This document shows positions 1 through 7,989 of a stretch of DNA of 64,000 nt, piece by piece. The position numbers were made by a program, and so were the translations under genes. Source of the stretch: Pseudomonas guangdongensis (GTDB lineage: Bacteria; Pseudomonadota; Gammaproteobacteria; Pseudomonadales; Pseudomonadaceae); contig NZ_LT629780.1 in the NCBI RefSeq assembly GCF_900105885.1, positions 3,038,001 to 3,102,000 of the forward strand, given 5' to 3'. Each line of letters begins with the position of its first letter. Position 1 is the first letter of the stretch. The notes below the pieces were generated by a model. It did no database searches and had not been told where the DNA came from. It saw only the letters and a program-made list of their open reading frames with translations.

Positions 1-1727
1 GTCGGGCTATTGTGGGTGACCACCTTGCGGCTGACGATGGCCAGGTGCTCCCCCACCGCATCCGGACTAATGCCCTGTTTGATGGTGCTGACGATCCGCG
101 CCTCGGTCGGATCGGTATGGGCGTAAAAACGGCCTTCGTTATCTCGAAGGTAGTAGGCTTCGTCTGCGATGGCCTTGAGCGCCGTCTCTACCTGGGCAGG
201 AGTCATATCCGGCATAGCCGTTTCAAACAGTGCTTCGGAGTAACTGACGCCGAACAGGTTGGAGGAGAGACCCTCTCCACGCCCGACGAGGCTATGCAGG
301 AACACGACCTTCCAGGTCCACTCGTAGAGAGGGAACTCCAACGGGTGTGGATTCTTCTTGTCCAGCGCCTGGGCAACCGAAGCCCCCAACTCAAGACTAC
401 CGCTGTCGGCGCCCCCCACATCGGCGTTGAGAACGGTGATCAGGTCTGATGCACCTGTCCGCCCAACCACCTCGTCTGCTACATCGGGGTTCGCCAGATC
501 GATATGGCAGGTATGCACCAGGGCCAACTTGGTGTTCTTCTTCCAGAGGCTACGGATGGCCATGGCCAAAACACGCAGGACGCCACGAGTGCCCTGGAAG
601 TTCTGGACGGTGGACAGCTTGTTGGTCAGGAAGCTGATGAAGCTGGGATGGAAGGGGTAGTTGTTGGTGATGACTTGCTCGAAATCAGCACGGCTTGCCT
701 GGTCTGGCAGCTGAGCACCACTCTTCTGGTACATCGCCATGTAGGCCTGCGCAGTCTCCTGAGCGGCACTGTGGTCGATGGAGACAAACAGGCGACGAGC
801 CAGCACTCGGGAAATTTCGGTCGCACGTACCGGTACGGTCGTGGTGGCATCACGCGAAACGACACTGAGGATGGCCTTGCCAGCCTTCTCGGCCAGAGCT
901 TCGGCTTCGTCGGTATCCACAGCGCGCCCAAGCGTTTGTTGCAGAACACCTGCCAACATGCCGGTTTGCTGACGGAAGGCATCCTGCTGACTGGCCAGCG
1001 TGACCACTACCGAAATGCCGCTGTGGGTACGGGCATAACCCAGCAGCCCCATCAGGAAAGCGCCGATCTGATCACCACCGCCTAGATGAGCGGCCTCGTA
1101 GCGAGTCGCATACTGCGCCAACTCGTCCATCATGATCAGTACCTTGCGGGTACCGAAGAGACGCTCTAGGAAGTACTTGCCAGGGAAGGCCGTTGAGGTG
1201 ACTTCCTTGAGGTTTTCCCGGTAGAAGTTTTCGCCCCCCAGACGCAGGGCCAGTTCCCCCCACAGGGTATAGGGAAGGATCTCCTCACCGCTGGGCTCGA
1301 TGACCGGCATCTCATCGCAGGCGATACCGACGATGTCGACACTGCCTTCCGGGAGCAGAAACTCGGCCTCGATGACCTCCTTGGCTACCTCCGCAATGCT
1401 CGAACCACGTTTGGCGAGGTGAACCAGGGAAATCAGCGTATGGGTCTTACCACCACCAAAGGAAGTTTCCAGTCGGTGGATGGCCGGGAGGGAATTATCA
1501 CCAGAAAGGCGACCAAACACGTCCCGAACAACCCGCCGCAAACCCTCCGTCGGAAAGGTTGCCTGAGTGAAGAACAGGCCGGCATCGGTGTAGATGTTGT
1601 CCGTGCTGGTACCCTTTCCTGAGTAGGCATCCAGTACCTGGCTCAACGAAGCCGTGAAAATCTCCGGGTTGAACGATCCCGCGATAATGTCGGGACGGGG
1701 GATGCAGGTCTGCAAAATCGGCTTCAT
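1..1727 (-). CDS. DUF499-family ATPase, 3' end beyond window
   Basis: About 575 codons are visible, open to the window edge; family members are roughly 1000 residues or more. The ATG at 1727 follows a GGAGG ribosome binding site. A Walker A-like GGGKTH lies near residue 72, in the context ETSFGGGKTHTL typical of DUF499, and a Walker B-like LIMMDELAQ lies about 200 residues in. Proteins of this family are found in bacterial defence islands, often with a DUF1156 DNA methyltransferase and DUF3780 protein; that is family knowledge, and no partner is visible here. No gene precedes it on this strand until the repeat protein at 1915, so it probably opens an operon running leftward out of the window. 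The family call is firm, the defence role is inference. Confidence 0.8.
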   Translation of the reverse strand, partial: MKPILQTCIPRPDIIAGSFNPEIFTASLSQVLDAYSGKGTSTDNIYTDAGLFFTQATFPTEGLRRVVRDVFGRLSGDNSLPAIHRLETSFGGGKTHTLISLVHLAKRGSSIAEVAKEVIEAEFLLPEGSVDIVGIACDEMPVIEPSGEEILPYTLWGELALRLGGENFYRENLKEVTSTAFPGKYFLERLFGTRKVLIMMDELAQYATRYEAAHLGGGDQIGAFLMGLLGYARTHSGISVVVTLASQQDAFRQQTGMLAGVLQQTLGRAVDTDEAEALAEKAGKAILSVVSRDATTTVPVRATEISRVLARRLFVSIDHSAAQETAQAYMAMYQKSGAQLPDQASRADFEQVITNNYPFHPSFISFLTNKLSTVQNFQGTRGVLRVLAMAIRSLWKKNTKLALVHTCHIDLANPDVADEVVGRTGASDLITVLNADVGGADSGSLELGASVAQALDKKNPHPLEFPLYEWTWKVVFLHSLVGRGEGLSSNLFGVSYSEALFETAMPDMTPAQVETALKAIADEAYYLRDNEGRFYAHTDPTEARIVSTIKQGISPDAVGEHLAIVSRKVVTHNSP

Positions 1728-1914
1728 CGTGCCTCCGTGTCTGATCCATGCTCGGGAGGCGAGCCAAACGCCCTGCCTACCGGACTCCTCGATGGCCGTT
1801 AGCCATACTGAAAACTGCTGTACATCGTACTTGATTGGCTACAACGAACGCACATCTGCGGCGGAGCATAGAAGCAAGGGGAGCTCTCATGCTGGAGAAA
1901 TGCGAAACGAGAGG

Positions 1915-2286
1915 TCACTCATCCCACCGCCCATCGTTGTCCAGATCCCGATCCGAACCGCCCTGGTCGTAATCCCAGCGCTTGTCGTTATCGAGATCAC
2001 GGTCGCTGCCGCCCTTGTCGTGGTCCCAGCGACCATCGTTGTCGATATCTCGATCCGTGCCGCCGGCGCCGAAATCCCAGCGGCCGTCATTGTCGAGGTC
2101 GCGGTCGGTGCCACCCTTGTCGTAGTCCCAGCGCCCATCGTTGTCGATGTCCCGATCCGTGCCACCACGGTTGAAATCCCAGCGGCCGTCGTTATCGAGG
2201 TCGCGGTCGGCCGCCTGAGCCTGGCAAACCATACCCATCAGCAGGCCAAGGCTCGCAGCGGCCAACATGCGTTGATGACGCTTCAT
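1915..2286 (-). CDS. secreted acidic tandem-repeat protein
   Basis: A 123-residue protein with a Sec-type signal peptide (KRH, hydrophobic core, AQAA cleavage region near residue 25). The whole mature part is six copies of a 17-residue unit with core DRD(L/I)DNDGRWD and linker (F/Y/H)xxGG(S/T). The D-x-D-x-D-G spacing resembles calcium-binding loops of thrombospondin type 3 or dockerin-like repeats, so calcium binding is a reasonable inference. A GAGGAG ribosome binding site precedes the ATG. It starts 15 bases after the stop of the ADP-ribosylglycohydrolase gene on the same strand, so the two are probably co-transcribed. I do not recognise a named family, and the function is unknown. Confidence 0.75.
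   Translation of the reverse strand: MKRHQRMLAAASLGLLMGMVCQAQAADRDLDNDGRWDFNRGGTDRDIDNDGRWDYDKGGTDRDLDNDGRWDFGAGGTDRDIDNDGRWDHDKGGSDRDLDNDKRWDYDQGGSDRDLDNDGRWDE
1918..2208 (-). repeat. six 51-bp in-frame coding repeats
   Basis: The repeats encode the 17-residue units of the secreted protein, with the sixth cut short after 12 residues. The third core residue alternates Leu, Ile, Leu, Ile, Leu, Leu, which hints at duplication of 102-bp double units. The fifth copy has Lys in place of the Gly of DNDG. Confidence 0.85.
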
Positions 2287-2301
2287 CTATACAGCTCCTC
2301 G

Positions 2302-3390
2302 TTACCAGCCCGGATAACGCTGCCAGACCGCCTCGGCGATCGCGCTCTCGTCACTGTGGTACTGCTCGGGGACCTGGATGATGTCCAGCGCCATTTCCTC
2401 GATCACGTCACGCAGCTCCAGGTGCTGCAGCCAGCGCTGCGGGATGGCATCGGGGCCATGGATCAGACCGAGGAAGTGGCCGGCGATCAGGCCGGTGCTG
2501 TCGCTGTCTCCGCTGTGGTTGACGGCGGTGATCACGCCTTCCTCCAGGCTGTCTGCCGCCAGGGCGCACCACAGGCCGATGGCCAGGGCCTCTTCGGCCA
2601 CCCAGCCACCGCCCAGTCGCTCGATGGATTCGGGGTCGGGCTGCTCACCTGACTCATGCAGGGCGAGCACCTGCTCGATGATGCGGCGGGTTTCCTCCAT
2701 GCCCGGTTTGTCGCCGTGCGCTGCCAGACTGGCTCTGGTGGCGGCGGCGAGCGTTATGCCCTCGCTCCAGATCCGCGCAAGGATGTCGGCGAACAGGCCA
2801 GCCGCCAGATAGCCGCTCGGGTGCCCGTGGGTGGTGCGGGCGGATTCGGCGGCATTGTCGAAAGCGTTCGGGAAGAAGGCACAGGGCGCCACGCGCATCA
2901 CGCCACCGCAACCCTTGCTGTCGTTGTCGGCCAGTTCGCCGAAACTGCGACTGGCTCGCAGGGCCGACAGGCAGGTATTGCCCGGAGCCCGGCGCGACCA
3001 CAGGCGGCGGTCACCAAACAGCCAGCCATCCTGGCCGATTTCCAGCGGCGTGCGCTCGCCCTGGGTCAGCAGCCAGCGCAGCAGGGCGTGATGGATGACC
3101 GACGGCGGATGGCAGACGCCTCGGGAGGCACCGCGCACATGGGCGCGCAGCAGGCCTTCCGCGGTGAACAGCATCATCTGCGTATCGTCGGTGATCGCGC
3201 CCAGCTGGCCGTAGGCGGGCACGAAGTGGCGGATGCCGGATTCCCCGAACTCGCGGCGAATGCGCTCCCAGCGCAGGAACTCGACTGGCGCACCGAGCGC
3301 ATCGCCCACGGCACCGCCGAGCAGGCAGCCAAGTACACCGGCAGGGCTGCCGGGAAGCGGATGGGATGGGGCGATTTGTGAATCTGGCAT
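2302..3390 (-). CDS. ADP-ribosylglycohydrolase family protein
   Basis: A 362-residue protein of the DraG/ADP-ribosylglycohydrolase fold, which removes ADP-ribose from proteins or related substrates using a binuclear Mg2+ or Mn2+ site. Visible metal-site motifs are GAVGDALGAP (residues 26-35), TDDT (67-70) and NHSGDSDSTG (291-300), all in the expected order. The start at 3390 was chosen over an upstream in-frame ATG because GGAGAG lies just ahead of it and the conserved domain begins about 20 residues later. The next gene, 15 bases downstream, encodes the secreted repeat protein. No DraT-like transferase partner is visible, so the substrate is unknown. The family is confident, the role open. 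Confidence 0.88.
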   Translation of the reverse strand: MPDSQIAPSHPLPGSPAGVLGCLLGGAVGDALGAPVEFLRWERIRREFGESGIRHFVPAYGQLGAITDDTQMMLFTAEGLLRAHVRGASRGVCHPPSVIHHALLRWLLTQGERTPLEIGQDGWLFGDRRLWSRRAPGNTCLSALRASRSFGELADNDSKGCGGVMRVAPCAFFPNAFDNAAESARTTHGHPSGYLAAGLFADILARIWSEGITLAAATRASLAAHGDKPGMEETRRIIEQVLALHESGEQPDPESIERLGGGWVAEEALAIGLWCALAADSLEEGVITAVNHSGDSDSTGLIAGHFLGLIHGPDAIPQRWLQHLELRDVIEEMALDIIQVPEQYHSDESAIAEAVWQRYPGW

Positions 3391-3656
3391 GCGACTCTCC
3401 CTGAGTGATCTGCCGGCAAGCCTAACGGGTGGCTGCGACAGCTTGTGTCGCACTCGGTCGGTAGACTGACGCTTCGTGATCACAGCTCAAGGAAGGATCT
3501 GTCGGCTCCGGCATGAGCCTTCGAAAGGCTGCCCTGCTGCGTACATCTACGGTGACTTCCTCAGCCTCCCGCCAGCAGGTTTCTGTCGCATAAAAGGTAA
3601 AGCCGGGTCGCACCAAAGCAATGATGCGATCCAGACTGCTTACATGGGGCAGATGC

Positions 3657-3974
3657 TTACCCGTTGTCGCTCTCGCACTCTACCAGCTCAAATTTTGGCC
3701 CTTCGACAACCTCAACGCCCTCAGGAGCAGAGGCCAGACAAGAGTTCTCTAGGTCGGCACCGGACTGGTCGAGCGAGAACGTCACTTCCCAGACCAGCAG
3801 TCCCAGCGTCGTTTCAGCTTTGAAGCCCTTGCTCCATGTCTCGCTGTCTTCCTTGAAGGCCGGCTTGCCTATCTGGACGGTTTGCACCTCACGAATCTGA
3901 TCAGCCGGAATGGTCTGCTTCTCTCCGTTGATCTTGACCACTGCCCCTTGCACAACCTTGATCTGCCAACCCAT
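3657..3974 (-). CDS. hypothetical protein, 105 aa
   Basis: A small soluble acidic protein without signal peptide or membrane segment, preceded by an AAGGAGA ribosome binding site. I recognise no family. The alternating hydrophobic pattern of the first half suggests a small beta-rich domain. It lies in the accessory region, separated from its neighbours by gaps of about 270 bases on either side, so it may be a single-gene unit. Confidence 0.5.
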   Translation of the reverse strand: MGWQIKVVQGAVVKINGEKQTIPADQIREVQTVQIGKPAFKEDSETWSKGFKAETTLGLLVWEVTFSLDQSGADLENSCLASAPEGVEVVEGPKFELVECESDNG

Positions 3975-4064
3975 GTGACGACTCTCCTTGTGGAAAGCGC
4001 CAATTTAGCCGAACTCGCCGAGTAGCGGCACCCCGGCGAGTCTCCATGAGCTTGTTGTCAGCAC

Positions 4065-4295
4065 CTAGCCCAGCACCGCAGGGCTCTGCATGCCCCAGGC
4101 CTGCTGTAGCTTCGGCCAGAGATCGGAATGGATGAACACCGGACGCATGCGCAGTCCTTCACAGGTCTCCAGCAGCTCCAGCGCCTCTGGCCACGTATAG
4201 ACCCAGCGATACCGTGGATCGGTCGCCAGCCAGTCAACTCGCTTAGGAGCAGCCTCCTGACTGCTCCACTGCAGGCGGTACTGCCAGGCGCTTAC
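4065..4295 (-). pseudogene. start-less reading frame, likely frameshifted tail of the upstream gene
   Basis: An open frame of 76 codons ending at a TAG, with no ATG, GTG or TTG at its upstream end, overlapping the 3' end of the 124-residue gene. Its composition is protein-like (motifs RYRWVYTWPEAL and RPVFIHSDLWPKL). Removing one A near 4290 would join it to the upstream gene as LRLVG-SAWQYRLQW, giving one protein of about 183 residues. I therefore read it as the displaced C-terminus caused by a single-base insertion or a sequencing error. Confidence 0.45.
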
Positions 4296-4617
4296 CTACC
4301 AGTCGCAGTGAGCCACGCTGCCCAGCATCCAGATCCAGCAGCAATTCCTCACCGGGCTGTATCACAGCGGGCTGGTAGGTGCTGAGCCCTCTAGTCATTG
4401 CGGCCATGGCTCCGGCTACGTCCTCAGCGTAGGCCTGCCCATTGAAGGGTAGATCCTCGTCGCTGCTGTCCTCGATATCTTCCAGCTCAGGCAGGTAGCG
4501 GTCCCGTAATGCCTCCAGCTCAGCCAGCGTCCTGCCACGGATGATCAGCAAACCATCTGCCGAGCCGTGTGCGTAATCGACGATCTCGAAGGTGCCGATA
4601 TCAGTTTCGACCCACAT
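4243..4617 (-). CDS. hypothetical acidic protein, probably frameshift-truncated
   Basis: A 124-residue acidic protein of no recognised family. The start at 4617 was preferred to the ATG at 4647 because AAGGAGA sits 8 bases ahead; the farther ATG overlaps the stop of the YfjJ-like gene by one base. The last 12 or so residues are atypical, while another frame continues with sensible composition to 4065, so the natural protein is probably about 183 residues. It lies downstream of the YfjJ-like gene on the same strand and is likely co-transcribed with it. Confidence 0.5.
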   Translation of the reverse strand: MWVETDIGTFEIVDYAHGSADGLLIIRGRTLAELEALRDRYLPELEDIEDSSDEDLPFNGQAYAEDVAGAMAAMTRGLSTYQPAVIQPGEELLLDLDAGQRGSLRLVGKRLAVPPAVEQSGGCS

Positions 4618-4646
4618 GGAAACGCTCTCCTTTTCCAGCAAAGGCA

Positions 4647-5303
4647 TCAGCCCCTGCTCGCTCCGAAGCTGTGCTGATGATCACCGTACATCTTGGTTGC
4701 AGTCTTGCAGAGGTAGCTGGCTCGGCGGAAGAACTCGGCCTGGCTCTGCTCATCGTCACGGGAGATGTAGTAACCGGGGTTCTGCGGGACGTGTACCAGT
4801 CCGGCGACAGCCTCTCTCGGCAACCTCAAGGCACTGGCCCAGGCCTCTTCCAGGCGGTTGAACACGTTCCTGCCTTCGGACTGGAAGTAGCCCAGCACGC
4901 TGTAGGCATCCTTGTTCAGGAAGATCACCAGGTGGTAGTGCGGTCTGTCCGAGCTGGCGATCTCGCGCACCCAGATGTAACGCACGGTACAGGGATGGGC
5001 GTAGCGGTTGCGGCGTTTGGCCATGCCGCGACTGTGTTCGATCTTGGCCTTGAAGGATTCGAAGAACCGGCTGATCACCTCATTCCTGAAGGCGTAGCTG
5101 GGCAGCATGCCGCTGTTGGGGAACTTCAGCTCTACCCGGAAGGCGAATGTCCGAGGGTGCTCATCGAGTGCTCGTTGCATCGTGTCGTACAGGCGTTGCA
5201 GGTGCTCACGAATGAACGGGCCTTTCTCGTGCATGACGGGCAGGCCTTGGTAGGTGTGATCGTGGTGGATGTGCAGGTTGTGGTTCTGAGGGTGACGACG
5301 CAT
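4647..5303 (-). CDS. YagK/YfjJ-type, inovirus Gp2-like protein
   Basis: A 218-residue protein resembling the YagK/YfjJ C-terminal family, also annotated as inovirus Gp2. The core is RPHYHLVIFLNKDAY with HYH at about residues 122-124, followed by YLCK at about 197-200. Spacing and motifs recall the HUH and YxxK motifs of rolling-circle replication initiators, so a Rep-like DNA-nicking role is possible but inferred. The start at 5303 has GGAG 8 bases upstream, better placed than for the ATG at 5309. It lies about 375 bases beyond alpA on the same strand, with a strong terminator between, so it probably has its own promoter. In E. coli CP4-57, alpA, yfjI and yfjJ are also neighbours. Confidence 0.75.
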   Translation of the reverse strand: MRRHPQNHNLHIHHDHTYQGLPVMHEKGPFIREHLQRLYDTMQRALDEHPRTFAFRVELKFPNSGMLPSYAFRNEVISRFFESFKAKIEHSRGMAKRRNRYAHPCTVRYIWVREIASSDRPHYHLVIFLNKDAYSVLGYFQSEGRNVFNRLEEAWASALRLPREAVAGLVHVPQNPGYYISRDDEQSQAEFFRRASYLCKTATKMYGDHQHSFGASRG

Positions 5304-5309
5304 GGTCAT

Positions 5310-5618
5310 GTCTCCGTTTTGGTGGATTCATAACCAGTGCTGGATGGGTATCTTTTTACGTCTGATGGCTACCTGATCGATGCTGATGAGCTGATTGTCT
5401 AGCTGTTGGTCATGGAGGTAGCTAGTCCTCTGATGAGTAGATGGGTCGTCATGGATACTGAGTCTGATATGCCTAGATGGAATGAAAGGATTACCCATAC
5501 AAAGCATATAGCTATTAACCGAGAACTCCTGAGCTCCCTCCACCTTATGGCTGCCTAGCAAACCGACCTCCTCAACCCCAGGCCAGCATGGCAAGCCCAT
5601 CACCCCAGCCACTCCGGC
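5310..5618. other. intergenic stretch without recognisable gene
   Basis: About 310 bases between the YfjJ-like gene and the alpA terminator. Its base composition is lower in GC than the chromosome. The one long minus-strand frame here has no family resemblance and runs through the terminator hairpin. The promoter of the YfjJ-like gene should lie here, but I see no convincing -35/-10 pair. Confidence 0.4.
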
Positions 5619-5658
5619 AAAAAAGCCCTGCAGTCGGCATGAACCGACTGCAGGGCTT
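5619..5658 (-). terminator. Rho-independent terminator of alpA
   Basis: A perfect 15-bp inverted repeat (arms 5623-5637 and 5644-5658, loop of 6) followed on the minus strand by a run of six T. It lies about 20 bases after the alpA stop codon. Confidence 0.9.
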
Positions 5659-5677
5659 GTGTGGTCACCACCGGTCA

Positions 5678-5890
5678 CTACTCAGCTGTTACGGCCGTTA
5701 CGATCGTTCGCAGATCGCGCTCCCTTATGCGATCTGCAATCCAGGCCTGCACCTCGACCTCAACCCAGGCCACGGCGCGGCCACCCAGCGATACAGGGGC
5801 AGGAAAAACTCCTTGCTTGACGTACTTGTATACCGTGGAGCGAGCCAATCCGGTCGCAGCTTTCACATCGTTCAGGCGCATGAATTTCAT
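5678..5890 (-). CDS. alpA: AlpA-family excisionase-like regulator
   Basis: A 70-residue winged-helix/MerR-type DNA-binding protein of the AlpA family. Typical features are MRLNDVKAATGLARSTVYK at the N-terminus (recognition helix) and the wing region FPAPVSLGGRAVAWVEVEV. AlpA proteins activate integrase genes or act as excisionases in P4- and CP4-57-like elements. A GAGGAG ribosome binding site lies 6 bases before the ATG. It is divergent from the yfjI-like gene across about 175 bases that contain repeated AAATAGC motifs, and it ends in a strong terminator. Confidence 0.85.
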   Translation of the reverse strand: MKFMRLNDVKAATGLARSTVYKYVKQGVFPAPVSLGGRAVAWVEVEVQAWIADRIRERDLRTIVTAVTAE

Positions 5891-6025
5891 GTTCGGCTCC
5901 TCGCCGCTGTTCGTCCAAACGATGGGTGCTGGCGTTAAAAAAATACTGGCTTCTGCCCATGCAAGGCCTTCTTCTATCCGACGATCCTCCTAATCATCAC
6001 AGATAGGAATTATTTGTTTTAGCTT

Positions 6026-6055
6026 GCTATTTTCGCTATAAATAGCAGAAATAGC
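6026..6055. promoter_or_regulatory. candidate operator in the alpA/yfjI intergenic region
   Basis: GCTATTT (6026-6032) is inverted as AAATAGC (6040-6046), which is repeated directly at 6049-6055, just ahead of the yfjI start at 6065. The placement suggests a regulator site, perhaps for AlpA, in an AT-rich divergent promoter region. The assignment of the binding protein is inference. Confidence 0.4.
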
Positions 6056-6064
6056 GGGGTCAGC

Positions 6065-7753
6065 ATGAACAATGCACTAGATGATCGAGACTCATCCACC
6101 ACCACCGGCGCACGCTCTACCTACGACGGCTGGCCACGCTTCCGTGAGCACAGCTTGCTGGAAGGCGCTGTGACGGAAGCAGTCAGAGAGCTACAGGTTT
6201 CCCGAGAGATGGCGACAATGTGCGCATTCGGAGCCATGGCCACAGCCTGCCAAGGGCATGTCGATGTACAGATGCCCACCGGACACAAGGTACCAACCTC
6301 ACTGATGCTGCTGACCATAGCGGACTCCGGTGAGCGCAAGACCACTACTCAGAACTACTTTTTCGAGGCCATCAACGCCCTAAATGATGCAGCGCATCGT
6401 GCCAACGAAGCAGCCTTAGCAGATCACCGGGTCGAGCACCAACTGTGGAGCACACGCAAGCGGCATCTGGAACGCATGTACAGCAAATGTGCGTCCCAGG
6501 AGGATGAGGCGGCTACCCGCAACGCCCTGGATGCAATTGCCGAGCATGTCAGGGCGGAACCGTCACCAGCCCGCTCGGGCAAGTTCCTCTATGAGGACAC
6601 CACCCCGCAGGCCCTAGTGCAGATGCTTCATGAAAACACGCCTAACGGTTGCCTGCTGACCAGTGAAGCCAACAGTATTTTCAGCGGCAAGGCACTGGGT
6701 GAGCTCGACAAACTGAATACCCTCTGGGATGGCAGCAGCGTCATCGTTGATCGGATCTCCAGGGAAGGATTCATCCTCCAGAATGCGCGCCTCACACTGT
6801 CGCTAATGGCACAGCCAAGCGTGATCGCTCGCTTCATGGGCAAGCGCGGAGAGGAGGCTCGTGGCACAGGCTTTCTCGCCCGCTTCTTGGTCGCCAAGCC
6901 ACGCCCAATGGCTGGCCAACGCACACATGACCAGCAATCTGCACAACCACGCCGACAGCTCTTCAACGCGCGAATCCGCGAGCGCATAAGCTCCAGCACT
7001 TCGCCTGATCGCCAAGTGCTACGTTTCTCTGAGCCAGCCGCAGACTTCTGGTATCAGCGCAGCCAGTACCTCGAACAACAGATGCAGGAAAACGGCCTGT
7101 ACCACTACCTCAAGGATCACGCCTCCAAGCTGCTGGAAAACACGAGCCGTCTGGCGGCTATCCTACATACGTTCGAGCGCACCTCGGACAGCGATACCGA
7201 GATCGACCACCTCACCTTGGAGTTCTGCTGGAGGTTCGCTCAGACCTGCTCAAGGCACTTCATCGAACACTTGGCCAACGAGCCGCAGCTCGTTACGGAT
7301 GCGAACTACCTAGCGCACTACCTGCTGCAGTGCGCCTACAGAGACAACACTAACCCAGAAAAAAATACAACCAGAGGCAGAAACGACGACATGAAGCCCA
7401 TAAGTCCAGGCCGGACTGCACGACCTGACTACCTGAAACCTGGAGCACGCACCGGCTTCACGCTGACTCAACTAAAACAGTATGGCCCCAGCAGCCTCAG
7501 AGGGCGTGCCAATAATGAGCGACTGGAGGCCGCCATCGAGCTGCTGACTAAACTAGGACACATCAATAAGGAAGGGAGCGTTTACCGCTTCCAGGAAACT
7601 ATCCTGCTCAAACGAGGAGTGCCTGCACTGAAGAACGGGGAGGTTCTCACCATCAAGGAGCTGCCGCTATTCAGCGAACAGGAATACTGGTCACCCGAGC
7701 GTAGCAGTGGATTTATTGATCCTTCGGGCTACTTCATCAAGCTCCGCAGATAA
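6065..7753 (+). CDS. YfjI-family protein (DUF3987)
   Basis: A 562-residue protein of the YfjI/DUF3987 family, common next to alpA in integrative elements. It contains the P-loop-like ADSGERKTTT near residue 90, the region TSEANSIFSGKALGELDKLN around residue 200, and a C-terminal winged-helix-like part. Its function is not established; a helicase- or primase-like role in element replication is often supposed. The start ATG lies 10 bases after a repeated AAATAGC motif with a GGGG tract as a weak ribosome binding site. GC is somewhat below that of the core genes. Downstream comes an AT-rich stretch and then the IS66 remnant, so following genes may have been lost. Confidence 0.8.
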   Translation: MNNALDDRDSSTTTGARSTYDGWPRFREHSLLEGAVTEAVRELQVSREMATMCAFGAMATACQGHVDVQMPTGHKVPTSLMLLTIADSGERKTTTQNYFFEAINALNDAAHRANEAALADHRVEHQLWSTRKRHLERMYSKCASQEDEAATRNALDAIAEHVRAEPSPARSGKFLYEDTTPQALVQMLHENTPNGCLLTSEANSIFSGKALGELDKLNTLWDGSSVIVDRISREGFILQNARLTLSLMAQPSVIARFMGKRGEEARGTGFLARFLVAKPRPMAGQRTHDQQSAQPRRQLFNARIRERISSSTSPDRQVLRFSEPAADFWYQRSQYLEQQMQENGLYHYLKDHASKLLENTSRLAAILHTFERTSDSDTEIDHLTLEFCWRFAQTCSRHFIEHLANEPQLVTDANYLAHYLLQCAYRDNTNPEKNTTRGRNDDMKPISPGRTARPDYLKPGARTGFTLTQLKQYGPSSLRGRANNERLEAAIELLTKLGHINKEGSVYRFQETILLKRGVPALKNGEVLTIKELPLFSEQEYWSPERSSGFIDPSGYFIKLRR

Positions 7754-7989
7754 CACCCGTAACGCGGGAGGGGCACGACAACGCCAGAAGCACCTGGCAG
7801 CTATTGCGCGCGGCAGACCAGACTGATGGGCGAGCGACTAGCACATCGGCAGGAAGCATCGCGCGGTAGAGTCAACGCATGCACCGTCTATTGAAAAACA
7901 CAGAGATTAAATTAAAATATTATAACATTTATTTTCGCTATTTACTGCTTCGCGCTTGCGCTCTGCACAAGAATTCCTTTTTGATGACA

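Noticed and set aside
1918..2208. Regular 51-bp repeats considered as a CRISPR array
   Set aside because: Repeats are contiguous, in frame and encode a signal-peptide-bearing protein; no spacers or cas genes.
5328..5678. 116-codon minus-strand frame between alpA and the YfjJ-like gene
   Set aside because: It reads through the strong alpA terminator hairpin and has no family resemblance.
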